Position numbers and translations under genes: made by a program. From contig WLIV01000001.1 in NCBI GenBank assembly GCA_009702045.1, positions 124,001-188,000 on the forward strand: DNA of 64,000 nucleotides, in the 5' to 3' direction. Below the pieces are notes generated by a model. That model was given only the letters and a program-made list of their open reading frames with translations. It had not been told where the DNA came from and did not search any database. Of this stretch, positions 9,201 to 16,865 are shown one piece after another. The number at the start of each line of letters is the position of its first letter. Position 1 is the stretch's first letter. The stretch is from Actinomycetota bacterium (GTDB taxonomy: Bacteria > Actinomycetota > Acidimicrobiia > Acidimicrobiales > Ilumatobacteraceae).

Positions 9201-9653
9201 GGCATCGTGGTCGGCGAGCGCGCGCCCACGTTGCCGGGAATGGAGCCGATGGAGCAGGCCGTCGCCGACCTGTGGGCCACGGGTGTGTCGCCGAATGGTC
9301 ACCCCACCCGATTCCTGCGCGACGCGCTGGCCCGGCAGGGTGTGGTGACGGCCGCCGGGCTGTGGGACTGTGCGCCGCAGAGCAAGGTGACGGTGGCCGG
9401 GGTGGTCACCCATCGCCAACGGCCAATGACCGCGCAGGGGGTCACGTTCATGAACCTGGAGGATGAGACGGGCCTGATCAACATCGTCGTCTCCAAGGGG
9501 TGTTGGGCGCGCTACCGCAAGGTGGCCCGTGGCGCGCCGGCGTTACTCATCCGTGGTCGGCTCGAGCGCAGTGAAGGGGTGATCAACATCAGCGCCGAAG
9601 AACTCACCCCGTTGCCCGTGGGGGCGGCGCCCACCAGCCGCGATTTCCGCTGA
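6225..9653 (+). CDS. dnaE2: Error-prone DNA polymerase III alpha subunit DnaE2
   Basis: This 1142-residue C-family polymerase starts, after a 60-residue extension, with a PHP domain (YAELHCHSNFSFLDGAS, then LTDHDGFYGVV). The polymerase core carries the catalytic PDIDLD motif at residues 496-501, and the gene ends with an OB-fold region (VTVAGVVTHRQRP ... FMNLEDETG). It is close to the usual DnaE2 length and lacks the extra C-terminal portion of DnaE1. With ImuA' and ImuB it forms the damage-induced translesion mutasome. Expression should be LexA-controlled through the box at 6194. An internal ATG at residue 41 is possible but less well placed relative to the promoter. Confidence 0.95.
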   Translation: MGFNNPDVPWTELEAILSDRGRDGRAPGSASWNAGGDGPAMGRKRQPYAPPPEPDTKPLARPGAGTVPYAELHCHSNFSFLDGASHPEQLAEEAARLGLEALALTDHDGFYGVVRFAEAARAVGLPTVFGAEIGLTAQDRTVRSEAETQHQVDTGMVSDAHTPDPHGEHLVVLAEGPNGYARLARALSLGHLAGEKGAPRFAFDDVADAMAGHGWVLTGCRKGRVPAALVREGPSAAARELRRLVEAFGRDRVLVELWDHGDPMDTVRNDALAELAARHDVGCIATNNVHYATPAQRKLATAVAAVRARRSLDDLDPWLPATSSAHLRSGAEQARRFLRYPGVVALAAEVGRAAAFDLSLVAPKLPPYPCPAGPADSAGERRPLDEMAYLRQLAEAGGRRRYGDRPAAHEDLSLRSRAWRTIDHELQVIDGLGFAGYFLVVWDIVEFCNRANIFCQGRGSAANSAVCYALGITKADAVSLGLLFERFLSPERDGPPDIDLDIESGRREEVIQYVYQRYGRHHTAQVANVITYRARSSVRDMAKALGYATGQQDAWGKQVDAWGKVATTAAQPEHEIPAGVLELAAEIEDAPRHLGIHSGGMVICDRPVIEVCPVEWGRMRDRSVLQWDKDDCAAAGLVKFDLLGLGMLTALHHAVDLIREHRGYELDLATIPQEDDVYAMLCRADTVGVFQIESRAQMATLPRLKPRRFYDLVVEVALIRPGPIQGGSVHPYIRRRNGQEPVTYLHPLLENSLGKTLGVPLFQEQLMQMAIDVAGFTPSEADQLRQAMGSKRSRARMEQLKERLFAGMRERGITQDIAEEIFMKMAAFANYGFPESHSVSFSYLVYSSAWIKFHEPAAFCAALLNAQPMGFWSPHSLCQDARRHGVVVLSPDLNASAAQAVLEPSAQSIGGMAVRLGVSSVRGLGLELARVIEAGRPYTSLEHLVRTVPELNLAQLEAMATAGVFEQSLGLERRAALWAVGAAVQSRPGRLEGIVVGERAPTLPGMEPMEQAVADLWATGVSPNGHPTRFLRDALARQGVVTAAGLWDCAPQSKVTVAGVVTHRQRPMTAQGVTFMNLEDETGLINIVVSKGCWARYRKVARGAPALLIRGRLERSEGVINISAEELTPLPVGAAPTSRDFR

Positions 9654-9663
9654 GCAGCGGCAC

Positions 9664-10545
9664 TCAGCCGGGGTGGCGGCTGGCCAGCCAGGCGCCGACG
9701 AGCGCGACGGCGCAACCGAGCACCGACAGCACGGCGACGTGTTCGTCGCGCACGAGAGCGCCTAGGAGCAAGGACACCACTGGGATCAGGTACACGCTGG
9801 CCGATGCTCGCGGGCTGCCCAGGCGACCGGCGTTGTCGGTCATCATCACGTAGGCCAGCGCAGTGCCCAGCACGCCCAGCCCGATCATCGCCAACATCGC
9901 TTTCCACGTGAAGTGGATGTCGCCCACTTTGGTGAGGCCCAACGGCAGCGTCGCCACGAGTGCAACGGCCTGGGAGCGCCACAACACCGGAAGTGCGCCG
10001 TACTTCTGCTGCAACGGCACAGCGACGTTGAGGGCGAAGCCGTAGAAGGCGAGCGCGACGAAGATCATCACGATGCCGGTGAGCGAGTTCTTGCCGCTCC
10101 CGGCGGGTAGTGCGATCAGCACCACACCCCCGAGGCCGATCAGCAGCCCGGTGAGCTGCCGGGCATGCGGGACCTTGCGTGCCATCGATGCGGCAACGAT
10201 GGTGACGAAGATCGGTGTGGCCCCGTTCAACATGCCCGTCACGCTGGACGACACATGCTGCTCGGCGAAGGGGAACAACGACAACGGGATCGCCATCCAG
10301 ATGATGCCCAGCAGCGCGATGCGCCAGCGGTCGGCCGCCTCGATGCGAGTGCGCCGTGTTGCCGGCACGAGGCTGAGCGTCAAGAACCCGAGGCCGACGC
10401 GCAGGGGAGTGATGACCGCCGCCGGGAAAGCATCGAGTGCTTCGGCGATGAAGAAGAACGACATGCCCCACACCAGCCCGGGCACGGCCCAGCGTGCCCA
10501 GTCGCTGCCGGTCATGTGGCGAGGTGGCGCAGCGTTCTCCATCAT
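9664..10545 (-). CDS. EamA/DMT-superfamily transporter
   Basis: This 293-residue membrane protein has about ten hydrophobic segments in two repeated halves, typical of the drug/metabolite transporter family. 'AALGIIWMAIPLSLFPFAEQ' falls in the first half (as LLGIIWMAIPLS), and 'LGVLGTALAYVMM' and 'ASASVYLIPVVSLLLGA' in the second are characteristic EamA segments. The substrate is unknown. Its ATG overlaps the stop of the PfkB kinase gene by four bases (ATGA), so the two are translationally coupled. This raises the possibility that the exporter handles a metabolite related to the kinase substrate. Confidence 0.85.
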   Translation of the reverse strand: MMENAAPPRHMTGSDWARWAVPGLVWGMSFFFIAEALDAFPAAVITPLRVGLGFLTLSLVPATRRTRIEAADRWRIALLGIIWMAIPLSLFPFAEQHVSSSVTGMLNGATPIFVTIVAASMARKVPHARQLTGLLIGLGGVVLIALPAGSGKNSLTGIVMIFVALAFYGFALNVAVPLQQKYGALPVLWRSQAVALVATLPLGLTKVGDIHFTWKAMLAMIGLGVLGTALAYVMMTDNAGRLGSPRASASVYLIPVVSLLLGALVRDEHVAVLSVLGCAVALVGAWLASRHPG

Positions 10546-11477
10546 GCGCGGCGCAATGCGACGCGCAGGCGAGCATCGGGCTCGGGGCGGGCGCCGAGAC
10601 GTTCGATCACCCAGGCCGAGATGCGGGTGGCGTAGCGCGCTGCGGCCACTGCATCGCCACTGTCGAGGTAGTGGGCGAGGAACCCGCCAGCGAACGAGTC
10701 GCCGGCGCCGGTGGCATCCACCAAGTTGTTGGTGCCAGCCGGGATCTGGGTGGCGTGGCCGTCCTTCCACACCAGCGCACCGTCTGCGTCGAGCTTCAGC
10801 ATGATCAGCGCCCCCGGGTACAGCTCGGCCAACGCCGGTGCGATCTCCATCGGCTCGGTGAGGCCGCCGGTGAGCACGCTGCCCTCCTCCTTGTTCGGGA
10901 GCAGGATGTCGATACCGAGATCCTGGGTGACAGCGAGAAACTGGGCTACGCCCATCTCGCCGATCATCTGGAACGAACCGGGGTCGAACGACAGGGTTGC
11001 TCCTTGGCTGCGAGCCAGGAGTGCGGCGGAGCGAGCCGCCGAGCGAGGCGGGTCGACGAAGAACGACCACGCGGTGAGGTGCAAATGCCGTGCCGAACGG
11101 ATGACTTCGCGAGGGAGCTCCTGGGGGAGCAGATAGAAGTCGGCGCCGTGACCGGAGACCATGGAGCGCTCGCCAGTGTGGTCGACGAACACGGCCACCG
11201 AACCGGTGAGGTGCGCGTCGGTCTCCACGAAATGGGCTTCGACCTTTTCGCGCTCGAGGTCTTCCTGTGCGAGTACGCCGAAGTGGTCGCGGCCGATCTT
11301 GCCGACGAAGCGCGTGGGGTGACCGCACCGACTGGCCCACACCGCGACGTTGGCCGCGCTGCCTCCGGGGGTGAGCATGACCTCGCCGAACGTGTCGCCA
11401 CCGCGCAACAGTTCACTGTTGGTTCGGATGAGGACATCCCAGGCGAAGTCGCCGAGGACGCACATGGGTGTCGGCAC
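10542..11477 (-). CDS. PfkB-family carbohydrate/nucleoside kinase
   Basis: The protein has the ribokinase fold: an N-terminal GDFAWDVLIR strand, 'TPGGSAANVAVWASRCG' as the first PfkB signature, and the C-terminal 'NLVDATGAGDSFAGGFLAHYL' with the catalytic Asp and anion-hole glycines. It phosphorylates a sugar or nucleoside using ATP; the exact substrate cannot be read from the sequence. I place the start at GTG 11477 because a TACCGT hexamer lies seven bases upstream on the minus strand; ATG 11465, four codons in, is the alternative. The downstream EamA gene overlaps the stop codon. Confidence 0.85.
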   Translation of the reverse strand: MPTPMCVLGDFAWDVLIRTNSELLRGGDTFGEVMLTPGGSAANVAVWASRCGHPTRFVGKIGRDHFGVLAQEDLEREKVEAHFVETDAHLTGSVAVFVDHTGERSMVSGHGADFYLLPQELPREVIRSARHLHLTAWSFFVDPPRSAARSAALLARSQGATLSFDPGSFQMIGEMGVAQFLAVTQDLGIDILLPNKEEGSVLTGGLTEPMEIAPALAELYPGALIMLKLDADGALVWKDGHATQIPAGTNNLVDATGAGDSFAGGFLAHYLDSGDAVAAARYATRISAWVIERLGARPEPDARLRVALRRA

Positions 11478-11559
11478 GGTGGGCACGGTACCAGTCAGCA
11501 GAACGCCTGCAACAGAGCGATACCCGGTGGCAACTCGAATGGCGTCGGGTTGTGGCCGT

Positions 11560-12201
11560 TCATTTCCGTGATGTGTGCGATACGGAGGCCGTCGCCGCGA
11601 CGAGACCGAGGCCGATGAACACCGTGCCGGCGACCCAACGGCGGATGAAGGGCAACGTGCGGCCGCGCAGCAACACGTGGCGCAGCCCACTGGCCACCAG
11701 TGAGTAGGTGCTGTCGGTGCAAAACCCGATGGTGACGAACACCAGCCCCAACACCAGTGCCTGCAGACCGGGGTGTCCAGACTCGGCATGGATGAACTGC
11801 GGCAGGAACGACAGGAAGAACAGCGCCACCTTGGGGTTCAGGATGTTCACCACGACACCCTGGCGAAACGCGCGACCGGGTGAGACACCCGGTTGATCGG
11901 GGTCGATATCGGCAGGGGTGGTGGTGAGCGTGCGCACCCCAACCCAGATGAGGTATCCGACCCCGAGCCACTTCACCGCGTTGAATGCCGTTGCCGACGT
12001 GGCCAGCAGCGCCGACAGGCCGGCGGCGGCCGCAAGCGCATGGACGAGGTTGCCGATGGTGAGCCCAGCCACCGCTGCCAGACCGCTCTGTCGTCCGTCG
12101 CTGACGCTGCGGTTGACGATGTACAACACCGCCGGACCGGGAATCAGCAGCAGCACGATCGACGCTGCTGCGAAGGCGATGATGGCGGATGTACCGGGCA
12201 C
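11560..12201 (-). CDS. LysE/RhtB-family amino acid exporter
   Basis: This 213-residue protein has about six membrane segments and the LysE/RhtB hallmarks: 'LLIPGPAVLYIVNRSVSDGRQSG' at the N-terminus and 'FRQGVVVNILNPKVALFFLSFLPQFI' in the middle, where NPK is conserved. The family exports amino acids such as lysine, homoserine and threonine by proton antiport; the substrate is not predictable. The start is GTG 12201, with a TAACGT hexamer seven bases upstream that overlaps the end of the DUF3039 gene, so the gene may have its own promoter within a same-strand pair. Confidence 0.85.
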   Translation of the reverse strand: MPGTSAIIAFAAASIVLLLIPGPAVLYIVNRSVSDGRQSGLAAVAGLTIGNLVHALAAAAGLSALLATSATAFNAVKWLGVGYLIWVGVRTLTTTPADIDPDQPGVSPGRAFRQGVVVNILNPKVALFFLSFLPQFIHAESGHPGLQALVLGLVFVTIGFCTDSTYSLVASGLRHVLLRGRTLPFIRRWVAGTVFIGLGLVAATASVSHTSRK

Positions 12202-12211
12202 GTGGCCGACG

Positions 12212-12481
12212 TTATTCGTCGGGACGGTCGTTGAGCCCGTCGTTGAAGATCCGGTACATCTCGTACACCGACTTGCATGCCTCGCACAGCGGCAACTGTT
12301 TCGGGTCGCGTGATGGCACCCACACGTGACCGCAGAGCGCCTCCAGCGGGGTGCCGTAGATCCGGGCCTCGAGCACCTTTGCCGCGGCACTCTCGCCCGG
12401 CTCGGTCTTCACGATGTGCGCGGCCGATGGCTCGCCGGTCTGCAGCACATGCTCTGTCTCGGGGATCGTCTCGACAGTCAT
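12212..12481 (-). CDS. DUF3039-family small cysteine-containing protein
   Basis: This 89-residue actinobacterial protein has a conserved C-terminal half: 'ARIYGTPLEALCGHVWVPSRDPKQLPLCEACK' contains a C-G-H ... C-x-x-C arrangement that could bind zinc. The family is widespread in actinobacteria without a known function. ATG 12481 is chosen because the sequence before it is poorly conserved in character; an in-frame GTG at 12517 would add 12 residues. It is divergent from the FmdB-type gene. Confidence 0.75.
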   Translation of the reverse strand: MTVETIPETEHVLQTGEPSAAHIVKTEPGESAAAKVLEARIYGTPLEALCGHVWVPSRDPKQLPLCEACKSVYEMYRIFNDGLNDRPDE

Positions 12482-12543
12482 CGGGGCCAACTTGGTCACC
12501 TCAACAGTCAACCACACCGCCGCGACAGCGCTAGCGTGCGATC

Positions 12544-12771
12544 ATGCCGCTGTACGAGTTCCGCTGTCGCACCTGTGACGACACGTTCGAAGTGCGTCGC
12601 CCGATGAGCGAGGCCTCCGAGCCCGCCACGTGTCCTCAGGGCCACGACAGTGCGGTGCGCCTGTTGTCCGTGTTCGCCAGCGTCGGCGCATCCGGTGGTG
12701 CCCCCAGCAGCGCACCAGCGCCGCGTCCTTCCGGTGGTGGCTGCGGCGGCGCTTGCGCCTGCGCCCACTGA
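12544..12771 (+). CDS. FmdB-type zinc-ribbon regulatory-like protein
   Basis: This 75-residue protein starts MPLYEFRCRTCDDTFEV and continues with 'PATCPQGH', giving the C-x-x-C ... C-x-x-x-H zinc ribbon of FmdB family proteins. The tail is rich in Gly, Ser, Pro, Cys and His (GGGCGGACACAH-like), which is common in actinobacterial members. The function is unknown beyond probable metal or nucleic-acid binding. A TAGCGT hexamer at 12532-12537 lies six bases before the ATG, consistent with a leaderless message. Confidence 0.85.
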   Translation: MPLYEFRCRTCDDTFEVRRPMSEASEPATCPQGHDSAVRLLSVFASVGASGGAPSSAPAPRPSGGGCGGACACAH

Positions 12772-12807
12772 CGCAGGCTCCTCGACGCTCCGCTCGCCGA
12801 CAGCGGT

Positions 12808-13452
12808 TCAGCCGCGTGACAACGTCGTCAGCTCAGCGGTGAGGTTCGCTCGTGCCCGCGCTTCTCGCTGGGCGTGCATGAACGGCGTGGTGAAGATGGC
12901 GTCGCGTTGCAGGAAACCCTCCAGGACCGCTGCTCGCCCGCTGCGCCAGGTGTCGTTCGGGACGTGCGCGTACTCGTCGCGTACACCGCGGACGTACGCC
13001 GCGTAGACGCCGGGCTCGCCACCGAGGACGGCCAGGTCGGCGTCGATGAGCACAGCAGAGTCGACATCGAACACGGAGTGGTCGGCGGTAGCGAACACCA
13101 GGCGTTCGACGTGGCTGCTGCGTTCGTCGGACCAACCGAAACTGGCGGCGCAAGCGCCGGCCAGCGCCGCGCTGGCGATCTCGTTCCCTGCCTTCGTGGC
13201 CGTGGGGTCGTAGACCGCGTCGTGGTAGAGGGCGGCCAACAGCACGGCGGGTAGGTCGTCGGGAACGTTGCCGTCGATATCGGTGGACGCAATTTGATTG
13301 ACATGGCGTACGACCCACACCACGTGTTCGGTGGTGTGATAGCGCCGATGCGGTTCGCGGTAGCGGCCGAGGAGGCGCTCGAGTGCGTCGGTTCGACCGC
13401 CTCCCGACACGTGGCGCCAGGTGTCGCGCAGTTCCACCTCGTGGCCGACCAT
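12808..13452 (-). CDS. Predicted HD-domain metal-dependent phosphohydrolase
   Basis: This 214-residue protein carries the HD pattern: 'HRRYHTTEHV' supplies an early His pair, 'LAALYHDAVYD' supplies the HD dyad, and 'FATADHS' and 'VLIDADLAVLG' supply the later His/Asp positions. This matches a family of predicted HD phosphohydrolases annotated in many bacteria without a known substrate. A TACGCT hexamer (13459-13464, minus strand) lies six bases before the ATG. It is divergent from the DUF4031 gene. Confidence 0.75.
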   Translation of the reverse strand: MVGHEVELRDTWRHVSGGGRTDALERLLGRYREPHRRYHTTEHVVWVVRHVNQIASTDIDGNVPDDLPAVLLAALYHDAVYDPTATKAGNEIASAALAGACAASFGWSDERSSHVERLVFATADHSVFDVDSAVLIDADLAVLGGEPGVYAAYVRGVRDEYAHVPNDTWRSGRAAVLEGFLQRDAIFTTPFMHAQREARARANLTAELTTLSRG

Positions 13453-13501
13453 GCGGTGAGCGTATGGCCTGTGAGGGTAGGCAGTGTGATCGTATGGACA
13501 A

Positions 13502-13777
13502 ATGACGGTGCTGATCGATGAGCCGCGCTGGTGGTTCCAGGGGCGCCACTGGAGCCATCTGGTGAGCGATCACACGCTGGACGAACTGCACGCCTTCGCC
13601 GAAGCCGCGGGGATACCGCGTCGAGGATTTCACGACGACCACTACGACGTACCTGAGGAGTACTACGACCGACTGGTGGCCCAGGGTGCGGTACCGACCC
13701 CCAGTCGCGAACTGGTACGTCGGCTGAAGGCCGCCGGGTTGCGCCGTCACCCGGCCGACCGGCGGCGCGCCACCTGA
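13502..13777 (+). CDS. DUF4031-family small protein
   Basis: This 91-residue basic protein contains 'MTVLIDEPRWWFQGRHWSHLVSD', 'LHAFAEAAGIPRRGFHDDHYDVP' and a C-terminal helix, matching DUF4031, a conserved actinobacterial family of unknown function with many Trp, His and Asp residues. The His/Asp-rich block 'FHDDHYD' could bind a metal. Its end overlaps the converging gene at 13747-14217 by 31 bases. Confidence 0.8.
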   Translation: MTVLIDEPRWWFQGRHWSHLVSDHTLDELHAFAEAAGIPRRGFHDDHYDVPEEYYDRLVAQGAVPTPSRELVRRLKAAGLRRHPADRRRAT

Positions 13778-14217
13778 GCTTCGGGTTGGCCCCACCGCTG
13801 GGGCTCGCCCAGCAAATCGCGCGGACAGCTGACACCCAGCGACCCGATGACGAACCACTCGAGGAGCACGATGTCGCACTGTGCGGCAAGGTCGCTGGCC
13901 TCCAGCCAGCGATCGACATCGCCCGGTTCCACGCGGCCGCCGGGCCGCACCGTCGCGAGCACGAGTGCCACCGCCCGGGGCACCTCTCGCGCAGCCCGTG
14001 CCAGGCATTCGGTGACGGCGAGCACAGCGTCGGGATCTGTGGTGCCCGACACGAGCGTGATGACGCCACCCACACCCTGGTCGTCGAGCAGGAACGCCAG
14101 CGTCTCGGGCTGCGGTGGCAGCGTGAGTGCGAGGCGGAACACGCGCAGGGCGTCGGCGGCGCAGCGCACCGGTGATGGGGCGGGAAGTGGGTCGTTGGGG
14201 TGTGGGAACAGGGGCAT
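13747..14217 (-). CDS. Conserved hypothetical protein, actinobacterial
   Basis: This 156-residue protein is not assigned to a named family with confidence. Its features are a 'PPQPETLAFLLDDQGVGGVITLVSGTTDPDAV' segment, 'ALVLATVRPGG', 'DVDRWLEASDLA' and 'LLEWFVIGSLGVSCPRDLLGEPQRW'. The pattern of alternating hydrophobic strands and helices suggests a compact alpha/beta domain, and similar proteins recur in actinobacteria. There is no signal peptide or membrane segment. It converges with and overlaps DUF4031. The 139 bases between it and arsC hold nothing I can identify besides the arsC -10 hexamer at 14344. Confidence 0.6.
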   Translation of the reverse strand: MPLFPHPNDPLPAPSPVRCAADALRVFRLALTLPPQPETLAFLLDDQGVGGVITLVSGTTDPDAVLAVTECLARAAREVPRAVALVLATVRPGGRVEPGDVDRWLEASDLAAQCDIVLLEWFVIGSLGVSCPRDLLGEPQRWGQPEAQVARRRSAG

Positions 14218-14356
14218 GGTGGCGAACCTCCGCGGCAGGCGCCGGCGCTCTGGGCGTCAGCGGTTGGTGGGCGGGGAAGCCGTTCAGGGAACCCTAGGGA
14301 AGGGGTGTCACGAGGAGGCGAGACGCAGCGGGCAGCGTGTCGGTACGCTCGCCCGC

Positions 14357-14713
14357 ATGGCTGACGTCACGATCTACCACAACCCGAATTGCAGCTCCTC
14401 CGTCTACGCGGTGGACGTTGCTCAGGAGCTCGGAGTTGCGGCCGACATCGTGCTGTACCTGAAGACGCCACCAGATGCGGCGACGCTGCGGGCAATCATC
14501 GCCAAGCTGGAGGATCCGGTCAGCGACCTCGTGCGCCGCGACAGTACCTGGCAGAAGCTGGGCCTCAGCGAGGTCGATGCCGTCACCGATGATCAGGTGG
14601 TCGACCTGTTGGTGCGCCACAAGCAGTTGCTGCAGCGCCCACTGTTGGTCACCGCTGAGACGGCGATCATCGGTCGCCCGAAGGACCGTGTGCGCACCCT
14701 CTTGCAGGGGTGA
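14357..14713 (+). CDS. arsC: ArsC/Spx-family arsenate reductase-like protein
   Basis: This 118-residue thioredoxin-fold protein starts 'ADVTIYHNPNCSSSVYAVDV', with the single catalytic Cys of the ArsC family in the N-P-x-C-S position, and continues with 'LYLKTPPDAATLRAIIAKL', 'VRRDSTWQKLGL' and 'RPLLVTAETAIIGRPKDRV'. The family reduces arsenate using glutathione/glutaredoxin or related thiols. The usual Lys/Arg after NPxCS is Ser here, so activity on arsenate is uncertain and no ars operon neighbours are present. A TACGCT hexamer (14344-14349) lies seven bases before the ATG. Confidence 0.8.
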   Translation: MADVTIYHNPNCSSSVYAVDVAQELGVAADIVLYLKTPPDAATLRAIIAKLEDPVSDLVRRDSTWQKLGLSEVDAVTDDQVVDLLVRHKQLLQRPLLVTAETAIIGRPKDRVRTLLQG

Positions 14714-14732
14714 GCGAGGCAGGGTTCACCGG

Positions 14733-15005
14733 TCAGTGGCGACGACCGCGTGCGTGACCGCGCCCACCGATCGCCTGCAGCAGCAGGAGCAGCAGCACCG
14801 CACCGGCGGCGGCAACCAGGATGGCGCGCAGGTCGAACTCGTTGATGCCCTTTTTGCCCGAGGCGTGCATCAAGGCACCACCGATGAGCGCGCCGACGAC
14901 TCCGACGGAGACCGTGTAGAGGCAGCCGCTGCGATCGTCACCCACGATCCAGCGGGCCAGCAGGCCGGCGAGCAGTCCGACGACGATCCAGGAGAGTATT
15001 CCCAT
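14733..15005 (-). CDS. GlsB/YeaQ/YmgE-family small membrane protein
   Basis: This 90-residue protein has three hydrophobic segments with glycine-rich packing: 'ILSWIVVGLLAGLLARWIVG', 'YTVSVGVVGALIGGALM' and 'AILVAAAGAVLLLLLLQAI'. This is the GlsB/YeaQ/YmgE pattern, a family of stress-associated small membrane proteins. Between the first and second segments the usual 'xxGxxxTxxxGxxGAxxGG' layout is preserved. The tail is basic (GRGHARGRRH). A TAGAGT hexamer (15013-15018, minus strand) lies seven bases upstream. Confidence 0.85.
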   Translation of the reverse strand: MGILSWIVVGLLAGLLARWIVGDDRSGCLYTVSVGVVGALIGGALMHASGKKGINEFDLRAILVAAAGAVLLLLLLQAIGGRGHARGRRH

Positions 15006-15059
15006 CGCGGGGACTCTACGTCGCTCTCATCCGGTCCGGTCACCGACCGGCACCGAGCG

Positions 15060-15065
15060 TAGAGT
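15060..15065 (+). promoter_or_regulatory. Predicted -10 hexamer of the ABC exporter operon
   Basis: TAGAGT sits eight bases before the GTG start at 15074. The same hexamer on the opposite strand (15013-15018) precedes the divergent GlsB-type gene, so the 68-base intergenic region holds back-to-back promoters. Confidence 0.5.
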
Positions 15066-15073
15066 CGCCGTTC

Positions 15074-16864
15074 GTGACAGCAGGTGTGCACGACGACGGG
15101 GTGAGCGGTTGGGCGCTGCTGCGCCGAGTGCTGCGCGACCAGCGAACCGGTCTGCTCGTCGGGGTGGGCGTGGGGTTGTTGTGGAGCGCCGGCAAGGTCG
15201 CGGTTCCGAAGCTCACCAGCTTGGCGGTCGACCATGCGGTGCTCGGCAGCGGTTCGTTGTTGTTCTGGACGTCATCGATCGCGGCCATGGCCGTCATCGC
15301 CGGAGTGTTTCTGGCCTGGCGTCGGTGGTTCGCCTTCCGCGAGAGCCGACTCACCGAAGCCGTCATGCGCGAACGGTTGTTCCATCACGTGATGCACCTG
15401 CACGTGGCGTACCACGACCGCACGCAGACGGGACAACTGATGAGTCGGGCGTCCAGCGATCTGATGTTGATCCAGGCATTCGTAGTGATGATCCCAATGA
15501 CGGCCTCGAACCTGTTGATGGTGGCAGCGGTCGTGGTGGTGCTGGTCGCGCAACAGCCGATGTTGGCGCTGGTGGCCCTGGCGCCGTTGCCGTTCCTGAA
15601 CGTGATGGCCACCAGGTTCTCTCGGCGTATCCACCCTGCAGTGGTGGCAGTGCAGGCTGAGCAGGCGCAACTGGCCACCGTGGTGGAGGAGGCAGTCAGC
15701 GGTGTGCGCGTATTGAAGGGGTTCGGCGCTGAATCGGTCACTGCTGCGCGGTTACGAACCGAAGCCGACGATATTCGCACCGTGTCGCTGCAGGCGGCAC
15801 GTGTGCGCAGCGCGTTCCTTCCGGCGCTCGACCTCCTCCCCAACCTCGGTTTGATCGCCGTGCTCGCGATGGGTGGTCACCGCGTGTTGAACGGGAGTAT
15901 GACCCGCGGCCAGATGCTGGAGTTCATGCAGTACATCGGTCTGTTGGTCTTTCCGCTGCGCAGCCTCGGTCAGACCGTGGCCTTCGGTCAGCGCGCGGCG
16001 GCAGCGTTGCTGCGGGTGAACGAGGTGCTCTCCACCGAAGCGCTCGTGGCCGACCCGATTGTGGCTCGGCATCTGCCCACTGGCGACCGCACCGGCGAGG
16101 TGCGGTTTCGTCATGTGCGCTTCGGCTACGACCCAGCCCAGCACGTGCTCGATGACTTCGACCTGCACATCGAGGCGGGCTCGTCAGTCGCGATCGTCGG
16201 TGTCACCGGCGGCGGTAAGTCCACAGTCGCCCGTGTGCTGGTGCGCTTCTACGACGTGGACGACGGGGCGATCACGATCGACGGGATTGATGTGCGCGAC
16301 TTGCCGCTGCGCGAACTGCGTCACGCGGTGTCGGTCGTGTTCGAGGACACGTTCCTCTTTCACGACAGTGTTGCCGCCAACATCGCGTTCGCCCGTCAGG
16401 ATGCTTCCACCACCGACATCGAGGCCGCCGCTCGCCTGGCCGGCGCCCACGACTTCGTGCTCGCCCTGCCGCAGGGATACGGCACATTGCTGGGGGAGCG
16501 CGGCTACTCGCTCAGTGGTGGGCAACGGCAACGTGTGGCTCTGGCCCGAGCGATCCTGTCGAACCCGCGGGTGCTGGTGCTCGACGACGCCACCAGCGCT
16601 GTCGACCCCTCGAAGGAGCATGAGATCCGCGAGGCGATGGCCACCGTGATGCAAGGGCGGACGACGATCGTGATCGCCCACCGTCCGGGCACGATCGCGC
16701 TGGCCGACACGGTGGTGCTGCTGGACGGCGGTCGTGTCGCTGCCACTGGGACGCACGACGAACTGCTGGCCACGAGCCAGCGTTACCGCGAAGTGCTGGC
16801 CGCGCTGTCCGAACCGGACGAGGCCGACGACGAGGCCGACGACGAATCGGCAGGGGTGCACTGA
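15074..16864 (+). CDS. ABC exporter half-transporter, subunit with a non-canonical Walker B
   Basis: This 596-residue protein has a six-helix type-1 exporter domain (about residues 15-320) fused to an ABC ATPase. Walker A is GVTGGGKS (376-383), the signature is LSGGQRQRVA, and Walker B ends in Asp-Asp (D504-D505) where the catalytic Glu is expected. It is followed one base later by its partner. In heterodimeric exporters such as TM287/288 or BmrCD one ATP site is degenerate; here this Walker B pairs with the partner's altered LSAGE signature to make that site. The substrate is unknown; lipid or drug export is typical. Confidence 0.9.
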   Translation: MTAGVHDDGVSGWALLRRVLRDQRTGLLVGVGVGLLWSAGKVAVPKLTSLAVDHAVLGSGSLLFWTSSIAAMAVIAGVFLAWRRWFAFRESRLTEAVMRERLFHHVMHLHVAYHDRTQTGQLMSRASSDLMLIQAFVVMIPMTASNLLMVAAVVVVLVAQQPMLALVALAPLPFLNVMATRFSRRIHPAVVAVQAEQAQLATVVEEAVSGVRVLKGFGAESVTAARLRTEADDIRTVSLQAARVRSAFLPALDLLPNLGLIAVLAMGGHRVLNGSMTRGQMLEFMQYIGLLVFPLRSLGQTVAFGQRAAAALLRVNEVLSTEALVADPIVARHLPTGDRTGEVRFRHVRFGYDPAQHVLDDFDLHIEAGSSVAIVGVTGGGKSTVARVLVRFYDVDDGAITIDGIDVRDLPLRELRHAVSVVFEDTFLFHDSVAANIAFARQDASTTDIEAAARLAGAHDFVLALPQGYGTLLGERGYSLSGGQRQRVALARAILSNPRVLVLDDATSAVDPSKEHEIREAMATVMQGRTTIVIAHRPGTIALADTVVLLDGGRVAATGTHDELLATSQRYREVLAALSEPDEADDEADDESAGVH

Positions 16865-16865
16865 C